From Comamonadaceae bacterium (GTDB lineage Bacteria; Pseudomonadota; Gammaproteobacteria; Burkholderiales; Burkholderiaceae_C), in the NCBI GenBank assembly GCA_947455585.1, contig CANGOY010000097.1, forward strand, positions 1 to 7,001: 7,001 nucleotides of DNA, read 5' to 3'. The position numbers and the translations under genes are program-made. The notes under the pieces are model-generated. The model was not told the origin of the DNA, made no database searches, and worked only from the letters and a program-made list of their open reading frames with translations. Positions 5,482-7,001 of this stretch are shown here, one piece after another. Within the stretch, counting starts at the first letter, position 1; each line of letters opens with the position of its first letter.

Positions 5482-6446
5482 TGTTGTGTAGGCATGGCGT
5501 CAAACCATGCATTGATGTCTTTGGGGCTGGTCAAGGTGCGTACATGTTGGTAGGCAGCCTCAGCGTCGGGGTAATACTTGCGCAAAAAATTCAGCCATTG
5601 TTTCAAGCGGCCCGCTTGGTGACGCTCGCTCACATGGCCCGACACGATTTGCCAAAACGTGTGCAGATGTGGCGGCAGGTCATGCCAGCGTACTTCGGGC
5701 GCGGGTGCTGGCAAACCTTGCGCAGCTGCATCGTGCGCTTGAATGGCCCAACCTAAACCGGGGTTGGTCACAATGCCGCGGCCCAGCATCAAGTCAAAGC
5801 AGCCAGATTCAGCACGCGCATGGATGGCGTCTTGCACATTCCAAATTTCGCCATTGGCCACCAAGGGGGTTTTCACCTTGGCTTTGATGTCGGCAATGCG
5901 ATGCCAATACGCCGGTGGGCGATACGCATCGGCCTTGGTGCGGGCGTGCACCACAATTTCGCTGGCCCCGCCCGCCTCGAGCGCCAAGGCGCATTCTTCT
6001 GCGGTGCTGTCGTCGTTGAACCCCAATCGCATCTTGGCCGACACCACTTGGTGTGCTGGCACAGCGGCGCGGACGGCCCGCACAATTTTGTACAGCACTT
6101 CTGGGTCTTGCAGCAGCACCGAGCCACCGCCGTGGCGGTTCACTTGTTTGGCGGGGCAGCCAAAATTCAGGTCAACCCCATCACAGCCCATGCCTGCCAC
6201 ACGCGCGGCGTTGTCAGCCAAACATTGGGGGTCTGACCCCAATAACTGAGGGCGCACAGGCACACCCGCAAAGGTACGGCCGCCATTGGTCAGCTCGGGC
6301 ACGATGCGCAAAAACGTGCGCTCGGGCAGCAAGGTGTTAGTGACGCGGATGAACTCCGACACGCAGCGGTCCACCCCGCCAATGCGGGTCAGCACGTCGC
6401 GCAGCACAAAGTCGAGCAAGCCCTCCATCGGGGCAAGAATGAGCAT
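5478..6446 (-). CDS. dusC: tRNA-dihydrouridine(16) synthase DusC
   Basis: 322 residues, close to E. coli DusC (about 315) and similar along its length. The enzyme reduces a uridine in the tRNA D-loop (U16 for DusC) to dihydrouridine using FMN and NADPH in the cytoplasm. The TIM-barrel part shows APMEG (5-9) at the FMN site, the catalytic cysteine C97 in DLNFGCPAKQVN, K138 in SAKMRLG, H167 in VVHARTK, NGEIW (198-202) and GRG (222-224). The C-terminal helical tRNA-binding domain contains RLKQWLNFLRKYY (280-292). DusC rather than DusA or DusB is supported by the start LILAPMEGLLD, ELTNGGRT, and KQWLNFLRKYY close to E. coli KQWLSYLRKEY. The ATG at 6446 fits the family N-terminus although no clear Shine-Dalgarno precedes it. 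It overlaps the downstream unknown gene by 4 nt and is divergent from the acetyltransferase gene. Confidence 0.93.
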   Translation of the reverse strand: MLILAPMEGLLDFVLRDVLTRIGGVDRCVSEFIRVTNTLLPERTFLRIVPELTNGGRTFAGVPVRPQLLGSDPQCLADNAARVAGMGCDGVDLNFGCPAKQVNRHGGGSVLLQDPEVLYKIVRAVRAAVPAHQVVSAKMRLGFNDDSTAEECALALEAGGASEIVVHARTKADAYRPPAYWHRIADIKAKVKTPLVANGEIWNVQDAIHARAESGCFDLMLGRGIVTNPGLGWAIQAHDAAAQGLPAPAPEVRWHDLPPHLHTFWQIVSGHVSERHQAGRLKQWLNFLRKYYPDAEAAYQHVRTLTSPKDINAWFDAMPTQQ

Positions 6447-6569
6447 GGGTTCGGGAGTTTGAAAAAGAAGGCTGCAAGCAGCGAAGCCAGTACTCTACCT
6501 AAGTCTTAGCTGAGGGTAGATTTGCTGGGACAATAGCGGTCTTTATTGATTACGAAATTCCCTCTCTCC
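6447..6569. promoter_or_regulatory. Divergent promoter region between dusC and the acetyltransferase gene
   Basis: This 123-bp gap must hold start signals for both directions. For the plus-strand gene a weak candidate is TTGCTG (6521-6526) with TATTGA 16 bp further on, about 22 bases before its ATG. No convincing minus-strand promoter stands out for dusC. An imperfect dyad sits in the middle: TCTACC (6494-6499) with GGTAGA (6515-6520), enclosing CTAAG-T-CTTAG (6499-6509). A short GCTGC-AA-GCAGC repeat (6471-6482) lies in the predicted dusC leader. Confidence 0.4.
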
Positions 6570-7001
6570 ATGTCCGAATTGACAACTGTTGAAGTCCGTC
6601 CCGCCACCATGCGCGACGCCGCCAAAATCGCCGAGCTGTACGCCGCCACCGCCAAAGAAGCTTTCAAAACCATGCAAACAGGCGCCAAAGTGCTGCCTGT
6701 ACCCGAAGAAAAAAACACCGTTTACTGGCGCGAAGCCGTTGAATACGCCGAACCCCAAGTCCAAGTGGCCGTTGACGGCAGCAAGATTGTGGGCTTTGTG
6801 GGCTACGACCGCTCACGCGACAAAGGCACACCCAACACCTTGGGCGAAATTTGGGACATCTATGTGGACGCCGCCTACTGGGGCAAAGGCGTGGGCCTGG
6901 CTTTGTGGGACGCTGCACGCGAAGGCCTGCAAGAAGAAGGCTGCACCCATGTGTCCATCTGGGTGCCGATTGCCAATGACCGCGCCATGCGCTTTCATGA
7001 G
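6570..7001 (+). CDS. GNAT-family N-acetyltransferase, 3' end outside the window
   Basis: The frame is open from ATG 6570 to the window edge, giving 144 codons of what should be a protein of roughly 160-190 residues. GNAT enzymes move an acetyl group from acetyl-CoA to an amine of a small molecule or protein. Seen here are the N-terminal VEVRPATMRDAAKIAELY (8-24), the central strand QVAVDGSKIVGFVGY (65-79), and strand IWDIYVDAAYWGKGVG with LALW (94-113). GKGVG (105-109) is the acetyl-CoA pyrophosphate loop (the R/QxxGxG/A type), and ANDRAMRFHE (135-144) is the start of the usual motif B. There is no visible Shine-Dalgarno before the ATG (CCTCTCTCC); an in-frame ATG at codon 14 would cut into the first helix region and is less likely. 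It is transcribed away from dusC. The substrate cannot be judged. Confidence 0.88.
   Translation, partial: MSELTTVEVRPATMRDAAKIAELYAATAKEAFKTMQTGAKVLPVPEEKNTVYWREAVEYAEPQVQVAVDGSKIVGFVGYDRSRDKGTPNTLGEIWDIYVDAAYWGKGVGLALWDAAREGLQEEGCTHVSIWVPIANDRAMRFHE

Noticed and set aside
5743..6249. Plus-strand open frame of 168 codons inside dusC
   Set aside because: It lies opposite the conserved DusC barrel; the high GC at third positions produces such shadow frames.
1..7001. tRNA, rRNA, insertion sequence or prophage genes
   Set aside because: No cloverleaf-like segment, transposase, terminal inverted repeats or phage structural genes were seen on either strand.

Overview
This looks like a chromosomal window from a betaproteobacterium, probably order Burkholderiales and most likely a Comamonadaceae member (Limnohabitans/Rhodoferax-like). 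That placement is inferred from the moderately high GC content, the codon style and the gene set; no rRNA or other marker gene is present to confirm it. The genes are mostly ordinary housekeeping or accessory genes. In the middle there is one accessory patch made of a toxin-antitoxin pair, an AT-rich junction and a broken DNA methyltransferase.

Layout, left to right. (1) Positions 1-569, plus strand: the 3' part of a VOC/glyoxalase-like gene that enters from outside the window. (2) 575-628: tandem hairpins forming a bidirectional terminator between convergent genes. (3) 641-2368, minus strand: a full-length orthologue of E. coli YcaO, starting at GTG. (4) 2369-2476: a short gap with two hairpins, one of which looks like a terminator facing the wrong way for both flanking genes. 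(5) 2477-4316, minus strand: a three-gene unit of FitA-like antitoxin (vapB), FitB-like PIN toxin (vapC) and a YbfB/YjiJ-family MFS transporter. The vapB-vapC and vapC-transporter junctions overlap, so the three are probably translated from one mRNA. Upstream of vapB lies a good sigma70-type promoter (TTGACG, 17 bp, TAGCAT, extended -10). It is overlaid by three octamers at 9-bp spacing that resemble the half-site I recall for the gonococcal FitAB operator. (6) 4370-4428: an AT-rich junction with a duplicated 10-mer. (7) 4429-4962, plus strand: the C-terminal remnant of an MmeI-like DNA methyltransferase/restriction protein whose catalytic part is missing. (8) 4972-6446, minus strand: dusC (tRNA-dihydrouridine16 synthase) overlapping by 4 nt a 169-codon gene of unknown function. 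(9) 6447-6569: a divergent promoter region. (10) 6570-7001, plus strand: a GNAT acetyltransferase that runs off the window.

How the parts relate. The toxin-antitoxin unit, the AT-rich segment and the methyltransferase remnant together look like the scar of a former restriction/defence locus with a FitAB-type module beside it. The MFS transporter now appears to sit under the autoregulated toxin-antitoxin promoter. I see no clear new multi-gene system. The observations most worth checking are the operator array, the coupling of toxin to transporter, the sharp breakpoint of the methyltransferase, and the unknown protein coupled to DusC.
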